A stretch of 7,000 bases of DNA from Arenibacter sp963972175 (lineage in GTDB: Bacteria; Bacteroidota; Bacteroidia; Flavobacteriales; Flavobacteriaceae). Within the stretch, counting starts at the first letter, position 1, and each line of letters begins with the position of its first letter. Positions 6,724 to 7,000 of the stretch are shown one piece after another. Below the pieces are notes generated by a model that did no database searches, was not told the DNA's origin, and saw only the letters and a list, made by a program, of their open reading frames with translations. Location: assembly GCA_963972175.1 (NCBI GenBank), contig CAXAVP010000228.1, positions 1 through 7,000 of the forward strand, given 5' to 3'. A program made the position numbers and the translations under genes.

Positions 6724-6740
6724 AGCCTGAGGATGCTTTA
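6721..6740 (+). terminator. Weak hairpin at the hydrolase stop codon (possible terminator)
   Basis: TAAAGC and GCTTTA form a perfect 6-bp stem around an 8-base loop, starting on the stop codon itself and followed by TTTACT. The stem is short and the T tract poor. A second candidate is CGAGC at 6749-6753 with GCTCG at 6769-6773, enclosing the palindrome CTAAATATTTAG. Either could end the hydrolase transcript, but neither is a textbook terminator. Confidence 0.25.
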
Positions 6741-6856
6741 TTTACTAACGAGCATACCTAAATATTTAGCTCGACCCTGCTATGGTCTTAAAAAAATAGT
6801 GAACTTTACCAACCAAATATACCTGACAAAAATTACCCCGGCATATATTGGAATCT

Positions 6857-7000
6857 TTGCACCTTCATTTTAAAATTTACAAACCCTATGGGATGCTTAG
6901 TCAATTACATTCCAATGATGCCAAGGAAGCTCGGAACAAACGGTTTTTAAGTGAACTTTATAATTTTCCGGATGGTATTATGCCCATTGGGCGTCTGGAT
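6857..7000 (+). CDS. RsuA/RluE-family pseudouridine synthase (5' part, cut by window end)
   Basis: The first 48 residues of an enzyme that converts specific uridines in rRNA to pseudouridine. HFKIYKPYGMLSQ at 4-16 is the typical opening strand of the compact RsuA/RluE group without an S4 domain, and the window stops at PIGRLD (43-48). D48 is the catalytic Asp of the GRLD motif, so the rest of the active site lies outside. The frame is open only from 6827. There is no ATG before the conserved HFKIYKP block (the first is at residue 13, inside the family core), so a TTG start at 6857, or at 6848, is required. TTG 6857 is preferred because it leaves three residues before the conserved block, as in close relatives. 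The GGAA at 6850-6853 is a poor ribosome site. Assignment to RluE (23S) rather than RsuA (16S) or another target is inference. Confidence 0.85.
   Translation, partial: MHLHFKIYKPYGMLSQLHSNDAKEARNKRFLSELYNFPDGIMPIGRLD

Noticed and set aside
1..7000. Search for tRNA, rRNA, CRISPR arrays, IS ends or phage genes
   Set aside because: No cloverleaf, regularly spaced repeats, transposase motifs or long terminal inverted repeats were seen on either strand.

Overview
The window looks like a piece of a Bacteroidota chromosome, most likely a marine Flavobacteriaceae (Maribacter/Arenibacter/Zobellia type). The reasons are a moderately low GC content, weak or absent Shine-Dalgarno sequences ahead of every gene, a Fur protein with the flavobacterial-style CxxC/CxxC C-terminus, an MFS protein of a type I associate with that group, and a family-typical pseudouridine synthase start. 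This assignment rests on protein resemblance recalled from memory, not on a search.

Layout, left to right. (1) Positions 1-1069, minus strand: the N-terminal 356 residues of a three-part regulator, consisting of a DUF4242 (SCO4226-type, nickel-binding family) domain, a middle region resembling a degenerate class III nucleotide cyclase, and a C-terminal AraC-type HTH cut by the window edge. (2) Positions 1070-1323: a non-coding divergent spacer with two small palindromes near the regulator. (3) Positions 1324-2634, plus strand: a flavobacterial-type MFS transporter of unknown substrate. (4) Positions 2663-4657, minus strand: a P1B-type metal ATPase with SPC and HEGST motifs, placing it in the P1B-4 (Co2+/Fe2+ efflux) class, with a His-rich N-terminus in place of an HMA domain. 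(5) Positions 4712-5125, minus strand: a Fur-family metal-dependent regulator directly upstream of the ATPase. Its 54-bp gap holds a 10-bp inverted repeat that overlaps the ATPase start codon, plus a 14-bp palindrome. (6) Positions 5169-5327: a short minus-strand reading frame that looks like the severed C-terminal end of an outer-membrane beta-barrel. (7) Positions 5416-6723, plus strand: a secreted alpha/beta hydrolase. (8) Positions 6857-7000, plus strand: the start of an RsuA/RluE-type pseudouridine synthase, cut exactly after its catalytic Asp.

The clearest functional unit is the Fur regulator plus P1B-4 ATPase pair, which reads as a metal-sensing efflux operon. The other genes have no visible functional link to it, although the DUF4242 domain of the left-hand regulator is also from a metal-binding family. 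No RNA genes, CRISPR arrays, insertion sequences or phage genes were seen. The most interesting items are the tripartite DUF4242/pseudo-cyclase/AraC architecture, the inverted repeat over the ATPase start codon, and the outer-membrane protein remnant upstream of fur.
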